Made by a program: the position numbers and the translations under genes. A stretch of DNA of 53,410 bases from assembly GCA_012718935.1 (NCBI GenBank), contig JAAYBH010000212.1, positions 1 through 53,410 on the forward strand. Direction: 5' to 3'. This DNA is from Clostridiales bacterium. GTDB taxonomy: Bacteria > Bacillota > Clostridia > Oscillospirales > Oscillospiraceae. The notes under the pieces were generated by a model. The model made no database searches, was not told the origin of the DNA, and was given only the letters and a program-made list of their open reading frames with translations. Positions 1 through 8,521 of this stretch are shown here, one piece after another (position 1 is the first letter of the stretch; every line of letters starts with the position of its first letter).

Positions 1-646
1 AGTCCGGAAGCCAGGAGTGCATCGACGCGTCCGCCTGCTCCTTCTGCAGGGACGATATGAGCGTCCGGGCGTCTGTTTTAAGTGTATTGACTCTGGCAGT
101 CATCACTGCTTCGGCGTTATTCGCTTTCAGCAGTGCTTCGGCGCCCTCCTCACCAAGCCGTTCGATGAAGGCGTCCACAAGCCAGGCGGGGTGGCTGTAC
201 TGTACGGACAGCCGCTCGCGTGGCGTTGCGCCTGTCACAGCCGGCAGCTGTTCGGGCAGCTTCACGGCCATTTTTCTCAATATTGCGTTGACAAACCCTG
301 CAGCCCGGGGATTGGAGTATTTCTTTGCCAGCTCAACGCCCTCATTAACGGCTGCGTTTACAGGTATTTTCGACATGAAAACAAGCTGATAAACACAAAG
401 TCGCAAAATATCGAGAACCTGGGGTTCCATTTTTGCTGTTTTCACCGATGAGAAGGCGGAAATATAGTAATCGCAGAGCGCCAGATTTTGCCCGACTCCG
501 TAAAAAAGGCGTGCACTCAGAGCAGCGTCGCGCTCGTCTAGGTTTTCTTTGATGAGGACACTGTTTAACGCGGCGTCCGACCAGGCCCCGTTTCTGCGGA
601 CCCGAATCAGCGCTTTTAATGCTGCCTCCCTTGCGTTTACCGGCAT
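1..646 (-). CDS. rsmB: 16S rRNA m5C967 methyltransferase RsmB, N-terminal part (runs off the window)
   Basis: My own reverse-strand translation from an ATG at 644-646 gives about 215 residues with no stop before the window edge. It begins MPVNAREAALKALIRV and has the NusB-like all-alpha RNA-binding fold typical of the RsmB/Sun N-terminus, including the NPRAAGFVNAILRK stretch. The catalytic SAM-dependent methyltransferase domain lies outside the window. The start overlaps the 3' end of fmt by 10 bases, matching the def-fmt-rsmB order common in Firmicutes and implying translational coupling. The family methylates C5 of a cytosine in the 30S P-site region. The call is firm; the C-terminus is not seen. 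Confidence 0.93.
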   Translation of the reverse strand, partial: MPVNAREAALKALIRVRRNGAWSDAALNSVLIKENLDERDAALSARLFYGVGQNLALCDYYISAFSSVKTAKMEPQVLDILRLCVYQLVFMSKIPVNAAVNEGVELAKKYSNPRAAGFVNAILRKMAVKLPEQLPAVTGATPRERLSVQYSHPAWLVDAFIERLGEEGAEALLKANNAEAVMTARVNTLKTDARTLISSLQKEQADASMHSWLPD

Positions 647-1551
647 ATGGGATGACCTCTTAAATAATCTGCGGCAGGCATCCGGCGTCCGCCCGGCGCC
701 TGCAGGTCTTTGATGATGACGGTTCCGTCAGCGCAGGCGACCTCAATGCCCTCCCGGCCCGCTTGGGCAATGCTGCCCGGCGGCAGTCCGGTGTGGCGCC
801 CAGTACCGGATCCCTTAAAAACCTTGAATATCGAGCCGTCGAGCACCGTTGTGGCGACAGGCCATGGATTCAAGCCCCGGATATGGCAGAGGATTTCCCG
901 AACGCTTTTTGTCCAGTTAATGGGGCTCATTTCCTTGGTGAGCGGCGGCGCGTATGTTGCTTCCGCGTCGTTCTGCCTGGTGCGCGGCGCGTTTCCGGAA
1001 GCGATCGCCCGGATTGTTTTGCTCAAAAGCGAAGCGCCGAGTTCCGCCAGCCTTCCATACAGCTCTCCGGCCGTCTCCTCCTCTCCAATCTCCGTTGTCT
1101 TTGTGAATATAATATCGCCGGCATCCATTTCGGGCGCCATATACATGGAGGTGACACCGGTTACTGTCTCTCCGTTCAAAACAGCGTGCTGAACCGGCGC
1201 CGAGCCTCTGTATTTAGGGAGTACAGACCCGTGTATATTGATACAGCCGTACCTGGGCAGCAACAGAATCTCGGGGGGAAGGAGCTTTCCATAGGCGACA
1301 ACGGCGATGAGGTCCGGGTTCAGCTCTCGAAGCAGATCAGCCGCGGCGCCGTCTTTTAAGCTCTGCGGCTGATGGATCAATGTCTGATGCTTTGACGCCA
1401 GCTCCTTGACCGGACTTGTCCCCAGCTTCATTCCCCTGTTCTGCTGCTTGTCCGGCTGCGTCAGAACGGCGCATATATCATGCCCGTCCGAATACAGCCG
1501 TTCCAGGGACAAGGCTGCAAATGCGGGCGTACCCATAAAAACGATTCTCAT
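637..1551 (-). CDS. fmt: Methionyl-tRNA formyltransferase
   Basis: Transfers a formyl group from 10-formyl-tetrahydrofolate to Met-tRNA(fMet), making the initiator for translation in the cytoplasm. The 304-residue product has the usual length. It shows the N-terminal MRIVFMGTPAFA strand, the catalytic NIHGSVLPKYRGSAPVQ block (Asn105, His107) and the MDAGD motif around 142-146 that supplies the catalytic Asp. The C-terminal domain (about 205-300) fits the tRNA-binding OB-fold region. Its ATG overlaps the def stop by 4 bases (1548-1551), so the deformylase and formyltransferase, which act at opposite ends of the formyl cycle, are translationally coupled. Confidence 0.97.
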   Translation of the reverse strand: MRIVFMGTPAFAALSLERLYSDGHDICAVLTQPDKQQNRGMKLGTSPVKELASKHQTLIHQPQSLKDGAAADLLRELNPDLIAVVAYGKLLPPEILLLPRYGCINIHGSVLPKYRGSAPVQHAVLNGETVTGVTSMYMAPEMDAGDIIFTKTTEIGEEETAGELYGRLAELGASLLSKTIRAIASGNAPRTRQNDAEATYAPPLTKEMSPINWTKSVREILCHIRGLNPWPVATTVLDGSIFKVFKGSGTGRHTGLPPGSIAQAGREGIEVACADGTVIIKDLQAPGGRRMPAADYLRGHPICR

Positions 1552-2084
1552 GATCCGGATCCTTCGTCCATGTTTTCCTCGTGCTGCTGCCGCATTTCCT
1601 CAAGTTGCTCCGGTGACAGGATTTCAGACGCCAGCGACCGGAACAGAACGCCATCCAAATGATCAAGCTCATGACAAAAGGCCCTGGCGGTCAGCATAGA
1701 ACCCCAAACCTCAAAATAATTTCCGAATCTGTCCTGGGCTTTCACCTTAACCAGGTCGGGACGGTTCACAATGCCGTACACACCCGGGATGCTCAGACAG
1801 CCTTCCGGGCCGATCTGTTCTCCCGAAGCGGCAATAATTTCAGGGTTGATGAGTTCTATGAGCTGCTCCTCCGGCGTCGCGTCCTCCCTATCAGTATCCA
1901 TCACAAGTACGACGCGGCGAAGGACGCCCACCTGCGGTGCAGCCAGGCCGACTCCGTCGGCGTGCAGAAGCGTCTCGCGCATATCATCGATCAGCTCATG
2001 AAGCCTCGCGTTAAAATCGGTGACTGGCCTGCTCTGCTTGTTAAGTGTCGGATCACCCTCTTGCAGTATGTTTCTAAGCGCCAT
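1548..2084 (-). CDS. def: Peptide deformylase
   Basis: Removes the N-formyl group from nascent proteins at the ribosome exit. All three family motifs are present: GVGLAAPQVG (about 44-53), EGCLS (94-98, metal-binding Cys) and HELDH (138-142, two metal ligands and the catalytic Glu). I chose the ATG at 2082-2084, giving 178 residues, because a GGAGAGG Shine-Dalgarno sits about 6 bases upstream and the protein then begins MALRNIL as in the family. An upstream in-frame start at 2099 has no such site. It lies between priA and fmt. Confidence 0.97.
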   Translation of the reverse strand: MALRNILQEGDPTLNKQSRPVTDFNARLHELIDDMRETLLHADGVGLAAPQVGVLRRVVLVMDTDREDATPEEQLIELINPEIIAASGEQIGPEGCLSIPGVYGIVNRPDLVKVKAQDRFGNYFEVWGSMLTARAFCHELDHLDGVLFRSLASEILSPEQLEEMRQQHEENMDEGSGS

Positions 2085-2141
2085 ATTTATCCTCTCCACC
2101 GGCGCGTATCATGCCGGTTCAATATATTAACACAGTGTAGA

Positions 2142-4403
2142 TTAAGACTCATACGGATCAACATCGGCAAAGACGTGAATGCCTCTGAATTCCCTGTTTT
2201 TCGCAGCCTCCCGGACGACATGGGCGATCGTATCCCGGATACGCCGGTTTATTTTGCAGCTGATGGACAGCCTGTACCGATACCTGTTGTTTATTTTAGC
2301 TACAGCAGCTGGAGCCGGGCCGAGAATCTTGATTTCATCAAGATCGCGGAAATAGCCCTGCAGTGCTTGCCGCAGTTTGACGCAGCTCTGCAGTACGAGA
2401 GTTTCATCCTGCCCGGAAACCGTCAGCGCCACCAGATCAAATATCGGCGGACTTCCCGTGAGCCGCCGAAGGGCGATCTCCCTTATGTAAAAACTATCGT
2501 AATCCTGACCGGCTGCGAGCCTGATCACCTCATTTGACGGTGTCAGCGTCTGTATGACCGCCCTGCCCTGCTTGCTGCCGCGGCCTGAACGCCCCACGAC
2601 CTGCGTTATAAGTGAGAAGGTACGTTCATGAGCCCTGTAGTCGTTAATGTACAGCATTTGGTCGGCCGACAGCACGCCCACAAGCGTCACGTTCTCAAAG
2701 TCAAGACCCTTGGCTACCATTTGCGTTCCCAGGAGAATCGGTATTTTTTTCTCCCGAAAGCGCGTCAGATGCTCTTCGTGCGTGTTTGACATGGAGACGG
2801 TGTCGGCGTCCATCCGGATGATTCCTGTGCCGGGAAGCAGCTCTCCGAGCTCCGACTCAACCTTTTGCGTCCCCGCACCGATGAATTTGAGTTTTCCGCC
2901 GCAATCCGGGCAGCTGTCTCTTTCAACCTCCGAATACCCGCAGTAATGGCACATAAGGCGCCTGTTGACGGAATGGTATGTGACAGAAACGCTGCAGCGC
3001 GGACAGGTAAAGGTGTAGCCGCATTCTCCGCACGCAATCAGCGTGCTGGCCCCTCTGCGGTTGATAAATAAAATACTCTGTTCGCCGCGCTCGAGGTTCG
3101 CCCGTATCTCACCGAGTAAAATCGAGCTTATTGTACCTCCGTTCCCGTTTTTTAATTCCTTTTTCATATCGGCGATGATAACGGGCGGAAGCTCCATTTC
3201 ATTGTATCTGTTTTCAAGGCGGTAAAGGCTGTATCTTCCTTCCCCGGCGCTGTACATGCTTTCAACGGAGGGCGTCGCCGAACCCAACACAAGAAGAGCG
3301 CCGGAGCTTACGCATCTGAATTTTGCGACATCCCTTGCATGATAGCGCGGGCTGTTTTCGGATTTATAGGTGTGTTCCTGCTCTTCGTCAATAATCAGCA
3401 GCCCAAGATTTGACACGGGCGCAAAAACGGCTGAGCGCGTCCCGACAACAACGTGAACGTTTCCCGCCCTGATGCGTTTCCACTCGTCGTAACGCTCGCC
3501 AATTCCCAGCGCAGAATGCAGAACGGCGATGTTATCGCCGAAATATGAAGCGAAGGTGCTGATGAGCTGCGGTGTCAGTGCGATTTCCGGTACAAGGACG
3601 AGGGCGTCTCTGCCCTTAACCAGCACTTTTTCAATCAGCTTGATATAGATTGATGTTTTTCCGCTGCCTGTGACGCCATAAAGTAAGGCCGCTCCGGCGC
3701 TTCCGCTGTCGAGCCGCTCGCTTAAATCATTAAATACGTCTTGTTGCTCAGCATTGAGAAGGATCGGGCCGTCCGCCTGTATGGTTTTGATGGATGGGCG
3801 GCGGAATACTTCCGTTTCCTTGAGAACAATAACGCCGAGGTCCGCCAGAGCCTTCACGCTTGAGCGCGACGCGCCGGTAAAATAGCAGAGCTCCTTTACA
3901 GACGCACTGCCGATTTGAGAAAGAAGTTCCAGAATATTGGACTGCTGAGGCGCTCTCTGCTTTTTCTGTGCGGCAAACAGGCTCGCTTCCTCGGCCGGTA
4001 TATCCAGAATGGCTGTCGTCACGGTTTTATCGCCGAGACGTTTAACCCCGTCCTTAAACCACATACCCGCGGGCAGCATGGCTTTAGCCGCGCTGTAAAC
4101 CGTGCAGAAGAACCTGTCGCTCATCCATAGGGCAAGCTTCAGCTGCTCCTGGCTGAGTACAGGCTTCTCATCCAACGACGTATTGATAAATTTCAGATCC
4201 TTTTTTTTACTTTCGCCGGATATAGGCAGCTTTTCAAAACTTGTGGATAAAACAAGCCCCTCGCTTCTTCTGTTGCCCCGGCCGAACGGGATGCTGACGC
4301 GCATTCCGGGAGTGAGCTTGTCCGCAAGCACTTCCGGGACCTTATATGTATATGGCTTATCGATGTGATAGGTTGCTGCCGCCACAGCCAGCCGGGCGAC
4401 CAT
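2142..4403 (-). CDS. priA: Primosomal protein N', replication restart helicase PriA
   Basis: A superfamily 2 DNA helicase that reloads the replisome at stalled forks. The N-terminal DNA-binding region begins VARLAVAAATYHIDKPYTY. A Walker A (GVTGSGKTS) and a DEEQ Walker B follow; the family usually has DEEH. Eight cysteines in CxxC pairs near 2870-3040 form the zinc-binding insertion, starting CGECGYTFTCPRC. The helicase C-terminal core contains QVVGRSGRG. The ATG at 4401-4403 gives 753 residues. An in-frame TTG at 4422-4424, four bases after an AGAGGG box, is an alternative start adding seven residues. It sits downstream of rpoZ and upstream of def. Confidence 0.96.
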   Translation of the reverse strand: MVARLAVAAATYHIDKPYTYKVPEVLADKLTPGMRVSIPFGRGNRRSEGLVLSTSFEKLPISGESKKKDLKFINTSLDEKPVLSQEQLKLALWMSDRFFCTVYSAAKAMLPAGMWFKDGVKRLGDKTVTTAILDIPAEEASLFAAQKKQRAPQQSNILELLSQIGSASVKELCYFTGASRSSVKALADLGVIVLKETEVFRRPSIKTIQADGPILLNAEQQDVFNDLSERLDSGSAGAALLYGVTGSGKTSIYIKLIEKVLVKGRDALVLVPEIALTPQLISTFASYFGDNIAVLHSALGIGERYDEWKRIRAGNVHVVVGTRSAVFAPVSNLGLLIIDEEQEHTYKSENSPRYHARDVAKFRCVSSGALLVLGSATPSVESMYSAGEGRYSLYRLENRYNEMELPPVIIADMKKELKNGNGGTISSILLGEIRANLERGEQSILFINRRGASTLIACGECGYTFTCPRCSVSVTYHSVNRRLMCHYCGYSEVERDSCPDCGGKLKFIGAGTQKVESELGELLPGTGIIRMDADTVSMSNTHEEHLTRFREKKIPILLGTQMVAKGLDFENVTLVGVLSADQMLYINDYRAHERTFSLITQVVGRSGRGSKQGRAVIQTLTPSNEVIRLAAGQDYDSFYIREIALRRLTGSPPIFDLVALTVSGQDETLVLQSCVKLRQALQGYFRDLDEIKILGPAPAAVAKINNRYRYRLSISCKINRRIRDTIAHVVREAAKNREFRGIHVFADVDPYES

Positions 4404-4455
4404 TATCTGTTCTGACAGGGACAAAGCACCCTCTTTATTTGGATATGTGGCATTC

Positions 4456-4480
4456 AAGGGACGACCCATGGCCGTCCTTT
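4456..4480. repeat. Imperfect hairpin between rpoZ and priA
   Basis: An inverted repeat with 11-base arms, a three-base loop (CAT), one A-C mismatch and one G-T wobble. On the plus strand it is followed by TTTATTTG, so it looks like a plus-strand terminator, although no plus-strand gene lies here. On the minus strand, where transcription runs, no U-tract follows. Its arms closely match the terminator at 39445-39473. It may be a processing or pausing hairpin in the rpoZ-priA spacer. Confidence 0.4.
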
Positions 4481-4498
4481 ATTTGTATCGGGTTGACA

Positions 4499-4699
4499 TC
4501 AGCAGACTTTTTCATAATTGACGCGGATACTGCCCAAAGCGACTTCCTCAATGGCGATCGATACCGGTTTCTTTTCAAGCGGCTCACCGCTTTCCTCGCT
4601 CTTTACGGAGATCTCCCTTGCTCTCTGAGCGATAATATTAACGAGCAAATACCGGCTGTTCACCTGGTTTAAAAGCTCTGATAATGATGGATATAACAT
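4499..4699 (-). CDS. rpoZ: DNA-directed RNA polymerase omega subunit
   Basis: A 66-residue protein that helps assemble and stabilise RNA polymerase by binding beta'. The sequence MLYPSLSELLNQVNSRYLLVNIIAQRAREI matches the omega N-terminal helices, including the conserved sRY.LV...A.RAR pattern. The ATG at 4697-4699 has a GAGGAG site about nine bases upstream; longer in-frame readings upstream lack support. It is 46 bases downstream of gmk, the usual gmk-rpoZ arrangement in Firmicutes. Confidence 0.95.
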   Translation of the reverse strand: MLYPSLSELLNQVNSRYLLVNIIAQRAREISVKSEESGEPLEKKPVSIAIEEVALGSIRVNYEKVC

Positions 4700-4745
4700 G
4701 AAATGACACTCCTCTTTGCTTGTTCTCGTATTATGCGGCATGATA

Positions 4746-5309
4746 TTATTCATGTTCCATAATCTTAATAATTTCCTCTGCCGCCCTGTTGACCTTGTCA
4801 TTGACAACGACATAATCGTACGTATCTTTTTCCGCAAGCTCCATTTTCGCCCTCTCCAGTCTCTTGAGGATCTTATCCTCAGTGTCTGTGTTGCGCATTC
4901 TGAGTCTTATTTCGAGCTCATCAAGGCTGGGCGGTATGATAAAAACTGTAATTGCTTCCGGCATAGCTTTCTTTACCTGTCTGCACCCTACCACATCAAT
5001 ATCGAGAATAATGTCGTTTCCGCGGCAGAGCTGATCAAGAACAGGCTTTCGGGGCGTCCCGTAATAATTTCCGACATATTCGGCGTACTCGAGGAAATCC
5101 TGCTTCCGGATATGTTCCTCAAATTCCTCATGAGACATGAACAGATAGGAAGAACCGTTTGTCTCCCCGATTCTCGGCGGACGTGTCGTCGCGGAAACGG
5201 AAAAGTACAGGTCCTTACGAGTCTCCATGATTCTTTTGATGACGGTGCTTTTTCCTGTTCCGGACGGCGCCGATATGATATATAGTTTTCCGCAACCTTT
5301 ATCCTTCAT
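4746..5309 (-). CDS. gmk: Guanylate kinase
   Basis: Phosphorylates GMP to GDP with ATP in the cytoplasm. The 187-residue product has the P-loop [10 protein letters not shown] near the N-terminus, the GMP-binding [13 protein letters not shown] stretch and the lid region. The ATG at 5307-5309 is chosen because it places the P-loop at the normal distance from the N-terminus; the frame stays open far upstream, but that stretch overlaps remA. The start overlaps remA by 11 bases. The remA-gmk-rpoZ order is typical of Firmicutes and links purine nucleotide supply to transcription genes. Confidence 0.97.
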   Translation of the reverse strand: MKDKGCGKLYIISAPSGTGKSTVIKRIMETRKDLYFSVSATTRPPRIGETNGSSYLFMSHEEFEEHIRKQDFLEYAEYVGNYYGTPRKPVLDQLCRGNDIILDIDVVGCRQVKKAMPEAITVFIIPPSLDELEIRLRMRNTDTEDKILKRLERAKMELAEKDTYDYVVVNDKVNRAAEEIIKIMEHE

Positions 5310-5574
5310 TGTCGGGAGCCTCCGTTGTCTCCTGTTCATTTTTGACGGAGAGCCTCCCGGCCACTGTTTCCGGCTGAATCGCCGACAGGATGATATACCC
5401 GCAATCCGTAATGATAACAGCACGCGTCCGACGTCCGTAGGTTGCGTCAATGAGTTGCCCCTTATCCCGCGCGTCTGATATGATCCTCTTGATCGGCGCC
5501 GATTCAGGGCTGACAACTGCAATCAGCCGGCTGGCGGATACCATATTCCCGAACCCTATATTGATCAGTTTCAC
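5299..5574 (-). CDS. remA: RemA-family DNA-binding regulator (DUF370)
   Basis: A 91-residue protein matching the RemA/DUF370 family: [21 protein letters not shown] near the start, then [21 protein letters not shown] and the GRRTRAVII strand. In Bacillus subtilis RemA activates extracellular-matrix and osmoprotection operons; its role here is not shown by sequence. The start is GTG at 5574, six bases after GGGAGG. The C-terminal tail of about 15 acidic residues is longer than in the shortest homologues and overlaps the gmk start. The position between yicC and gmk is the standard one. Confidence 0.92.
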   Translation of the reverse strand: MKLINIGFGNMVSASRLIAVVSPESAPIKRIISDARDKGQLIDATYGRRTRAVIITDCGYIILSAIQPETVAGRLSVKNEQETTEAPDNEG

Positions 5575-5609
5575 GTAAACCTCCCCGGCATGTAACCTTT
5601 TTCTTCTAG

Positions 5610-6488
5610 TTATTCGATATTTTGTGCCTGCTCTCTCATCTTCTCGATTTCAGCTTTCAAGTCCACAACAATGCGCGCCATTTCAGTGTCATTTCCCTTG
5701 GAGCCGATTGTATTTGCTTCTCTGTTGAGCTCCTGAATCAAAAAATCCAGCTTTCTGCCGACAGGCTCGCGGCTTGCGAGCATAATCCGCAGCTGTTCAA
5801 TGTGACTTTTCAGCCTGACAGTCTCCTCGTTTATAGCGACACGGTCTGCGAAGATCGCCGCCTCCATCAGAATGCGGGTTGCGTCCAGTTCCTTGTTCTG
5901 CAGCACTTCTGCCATTTTCGCCTCAAGCTTCGCGCGGTATTCGGCGACGCTTTTCGGTGAGCATTCCTCAGCTTTTCTTGTGAGCTTTTCGATTTCATTC
6001 AAGCGGAGGTTCATATCCTTAGCCAGATTCTCACCCTCGCGGGAGCGCAGCGCATCAAAATCGCGCAGCGCATCCTCCAGAACAGCCACGATATCATTTG
6101 CCAAAGCATCGGTATCTGTCTCACTCTTTTCAAGCTGGAGTATGTCAGGAAACCGGGCGAATTCGATCGCACTGATATTGCCGGACAAGCCGTATTCATC
6201 GGAAAGTGTCCGCAGAACCGTCATGTAGGCATCCGCGACGGGTTTATTGATTTTCACCGTCACATTGTCTGCCTTTGATGAATCGATGTTGATAAAGACA
6301 TCGACCTTTCCCCGCGATATGCTTCGCGTAACAGCGGCCTTCAAGGCATCCTCAATCGCCGAATAAACGCGCGGCATCCGGATGTTGCAATCAAGATATC
6401 TGTTGTTGACGCTTTTGAGCTCAACTGTGATATCAATTGCTCCGGAAACCCCTTTTGCGCTGCCGTAACCTGTCATACTCTTAACCAT
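5610..6488 (-). CDS. YicC/YloC-family endoribonuclease-like protein
   Basis: A 292-residue cytoplasmic protein with the family hallmarks: N-terminal [13 protein letters not shown], the [11 protein letters not shown] block, and a helical C-terminus with [21 protein letters not shown]. Known members are divalent-metal-dependent endoribonucleases linked to small-RNA decay in Escherichia coli. The ATG at 6486-6488 follows an AGGTG site. It is 13 bases downstream of a small membrane protein gene and 35 bases upstream of remA, so it is probably co-transcribed with them. Catalytic residues were not assigned from sequence alone. Confidence 0.94.
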   Translation of the reverse strand: MVKSMTGYGSAKGVSGAIDITVELKSVNNRYLDCNIRMPRVYSAIEDALKAAVTRSISRGKVDVFINIDSSKADNVTVKINKPVADAYMTVLRTLSDEYGLSGNISAIEFARFPDILQLEKSETDTDALANDIVAVLEDALRDFDALRSREGENLAKDMNLRLNEIEKLTRKAEECSPKSVAEYRAKLEAKMAEVLQNKELDATRILMEAAIFADRVAINEETVRLKSHIEQLRIMLASREPVGRKLDFLIQELNREANTIGSKGNDTEMARIVVDLKAEIEKMREQAQNIE

Positions 6489-6501
6489 AAGACACCTGCT
6501 G

Positions 6502-7020
6502 TTATATATTCTTCCTGGTGTTTTTCGATATCCTGTAAATGTAAAAACCGATCAGTCGTGTCAGGCCGATATCAAAAGCGAGAAACGCCAGTGTTGCGAT
6601 CAGATAAACAAGGAGAACAGGTATCTCGAGGACTTTTGCGTCAAAAATAAGACTTCTGAAAAGAAACCAGATCAGGGTGAAGGCCGCCTCAAAAACAACG
6701 AGCTTCAAAGCCCAATTCGGCAGCTTCGATCGGAATTTCTCAGCCAAGCTCTTTATAACGGGATAATAGCCGAAAAACAGGACATACAAGAGAACAGCCG
6801 TCTTATCCGGCAGCAGAAGTGCGCTGATGACCGAACTGCCGATAAAAACGAATATCGCTGAGACGATACCGGTTTCAATGACGGCCGCAACAGCAAACAG
6901 CGATGCGGCAGCTGCGAAACCCAGCCGGACCGTCGGCAGGATGTTTGTCAGATAGAGAGAAATCACAGTAAGTGCCGTAAAAACGGCGGCAAGCGTGATG
7001 CGCCTTGTCTTTTTGCTCAT
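6502..7020 (-). CDS. Uncharacterised membrane protein, about five transmembrane segments
   Basis: I do not recognise a named family. The 172-residue product from the ATG at 7018-7020 has a basic N-terminus (MSKKTRRI) and roughly five hydrophobic segments, near residues 9-27, 33-55, 60-85, 105-125 and 128-150. This resembles small integral membrane proteins such as ECF-transporter substrate components, but no binding motif is visible. It begins two bases after the DnaJ-domain gene stop and ends 13 bases before yicC. It is therefore part of the cdaA-to-rsmB array and may act with the DnaJ/DUF5685 pair. That link is inference. Confidence 0.8.
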   Translation of the reverse strand: MSKKTRRITLAAVFTALTVISLYLTNILPTVRLGFAAAASLFAVAAVIETGIVSAIFVFIGSSVISALLLPDKTAVLLYVLFFGYYPVIKSLAEKFRSKLPNWALKLVVFEAAFTLIWFLFRSLIFDAKVLEIPVLLVYLIATLAFLAFDIGLTRLIGFYIYRISKNTRKNI

Positions 7021-7022
7021 GC

Positions 7023-7622
7023 TCAGAAGCAGTTGCAGCAGGCGTCTGCACAAACAAACGCCGTACAGATGTCGCAGGCGCTGCAGCCGCCCATGTGCTG
7101 GTTATATGTGTAGCCGTACGGGCTGTACGCTTGTCCCCCTCTGGACATATAGCTCAGCGCCTGCACGTATTCCTGATTACCGGGTTCCATACCGGCAGCC
7201 GTCTCGAAGTACCGGCGCGCCTCGTCCAGCCAGCCCTTCCTGTAGTACAGACTGCCCATCAAAAAGTGCCACTCCGCATTTCTGTTATCAGAGCTGCCAA
7301 GAAGCTGTTCTGCAAGGTCCAGATCGCCTGCATTTATGGCGGTACGGACCCTGGTGAATTCCGCGCTGCCGCCGGCAGCTCTTGTATAAGTACTCCCCGC
7401 GTTATATGAACCGCCGCCGGCATACGATCCGCTGCTCCGATTTTTCGTTATGACATCGTACGCTTCGTTGATCTCTTTCATTTTTTCCTGCGCAAGATCG
7501 GCAAGCGGATTATTATGGTAGTTGTCGGGGTGATACTTGCGTACCAGCTCCCTGTAAGCTTTTTTGATTTCCTCGTCAGATGCGTTTTGCGAAATGCCGA
7601 GAACGCTGTACGGATCGTTCAT
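7023..7622 (-). CDS. DnaJ-domain protein with TPR-like middle and cysteine-rich C-terminus
   Basis: A 199-residue protein. Residues about 2-65 form a J-domain with the Hsp70-stimulating HPD at 31-33 (KYHPDNY). A glycine/serine linker follows, then a helical stretch resembling tetratricopeptide repeats (about 110-165). The last 25 residues hold seven cysteines beginning GGCSACDIC, which could bind metal or be modified. It lacks the DnaJ zinc finger and client-binding domains, so it is a specialised co-chaperone and not DnaJ itself. The ATG at 7620-7622 overlaps the DUF5685 stop by 4 bases. Confidence 0.9.
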   Translation of the reverse strand: MNDPYSVLGISQNASDEEIKKAYRELVRKYHPDNYHNNPLADLAQEKMKEINEAYDVITKNRSSGSYAGGGSYNAGSTYTRAAGGSAEFTRVRTAINAGDLDLAEQLLGSSDNRNAEWHFLMGSLYYRKGWLDEARRYFETAAGMEPGNQEYVQALSYMSRGGQAYSPYGYTYNQHMGGCSACDICTAFVCADACCNCF

Positions 7623-8515
7623 ATAGTTTGTCCATTCCCCTTGTTCGAGTTCGAACGCCCCGAGCGCCAGGTGCCGTTCAGCACGCGCGTACCTGCATCG
7701 GGCATTCCGAGGTAAATAATGTTGCGAAGTATCGAAGACCACGGATTCGGTGGCAACAGCTCAAAGGCCGCGCTGATCAGGCTGCATGAATGCAGGAGCG
7801 TTGTTTTGAGACTTTCCTTCTCCCCATCGGACAGTTTACCTGTTTTGACACCGAATCTTCTCGCAACGGCATTGAATCGTCCTCTTTTACAGTCCTCTTC
7901 AAGATCGTCGCATGCGTCGATGATATAAATGAATCTTCCCGTATGATACAGCAGCACTGACAGCGCCCGCTGCTTTTCGCATTCATCTGCTTCAGCGGCG
8001 AGAGCGGATGTAATGGCCGCAAACTTATCGGCACAGGCGTCGAGAGATTCGCTTTCGGAGCTTTCCAGCAGGCGTAACGCATCCATGCCTATCCGGACGG
8101 CCTTTTCAAAAGAAGCATACGTTCGGGCGGCTTTTTTATACGCTCCTTTAAGAAGAATTGAAGCGATTCTGTCACGTAACGACCGGAAAAAGCCCTCATC
8201 GGCAACGGAATCCCGCAGCTTCCACCAGGCAAGGATGACGCTGTACCCGGCGCATACCCGCAGTGCGCGCGACGTCACACAAAAGGTTTTTTTCATCAAA
8301 GGACTTGCAATGCATCTGGCGCATTTGCGGTCAGGCTTCTCATTTTCGTGCCAAAACAGCATCGCCAGAAATGTGAAGTCGTAATTGAGAATATTCCTGG
8401 AAAATGGTCCGTATTCTGCTTTCAGCGTATGACACAGCGCGCAATAGCAGGCTTTGAAGTCCTCATACTCCCTGACCTTCAGTTCTTCCTTCAGCGGTCT
8501 GATATACCCAAACAT
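7619..8515 (-). CDS. DUF5685-family protein
   Basis: A 298-residue, mostly helical protein. The N-terminus [14 protein letters not shown] followed by [13 protein letters not shown] is characteristic of DUF5685. Cysteines CYCALC (about 24-29) and a later CARC pair could form a metal site. Aspartate-rich helical segments ([16 protein letters not shown]) recall the acidic helices of all-alpha prenyl-synthase-like folds, but no catalytic motif can be claimed. The function is unknown. It overlaps the DnaJ gene by 4 bases and follows cdaR by six bases, so its product very likely works with the DnaJ-domain protein. Confidence 0.85.
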   Translation of the reverse strand: MFGYIRPLKEELKVREYEDFKACYCALCHTLKAEYGPFSRNILNYDFTFLAMLFWHENEKPDRKCARCIASPLMKKTFCVTSRALRVCAGYSVILAWWKLRDSVADEGFFRSLRDRIASILLKGAYKKAARTYASFEKAVRIGMDALRLLESSESESLDACADKFAAITSALAAEADECEKQRALSVLLYHTGRFIYIIDACDDLEEDCKRGRFNAVARRFGVKTGKLSDGEKESLKTTLLHSCSLISAAFELLPPNPWSSILRNIIYLGMPDAGTRVLNGTWRSGRSNSNKGNGQTI

Positions 8516-8521
8516 TCCTGA

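Noticed and set aside
57-389. Plus-strand open frames in the rsmB and fmt region
   Set aside because: They are antisense shadows with low-complexity composition; the minus strand holds clear conserved genes.
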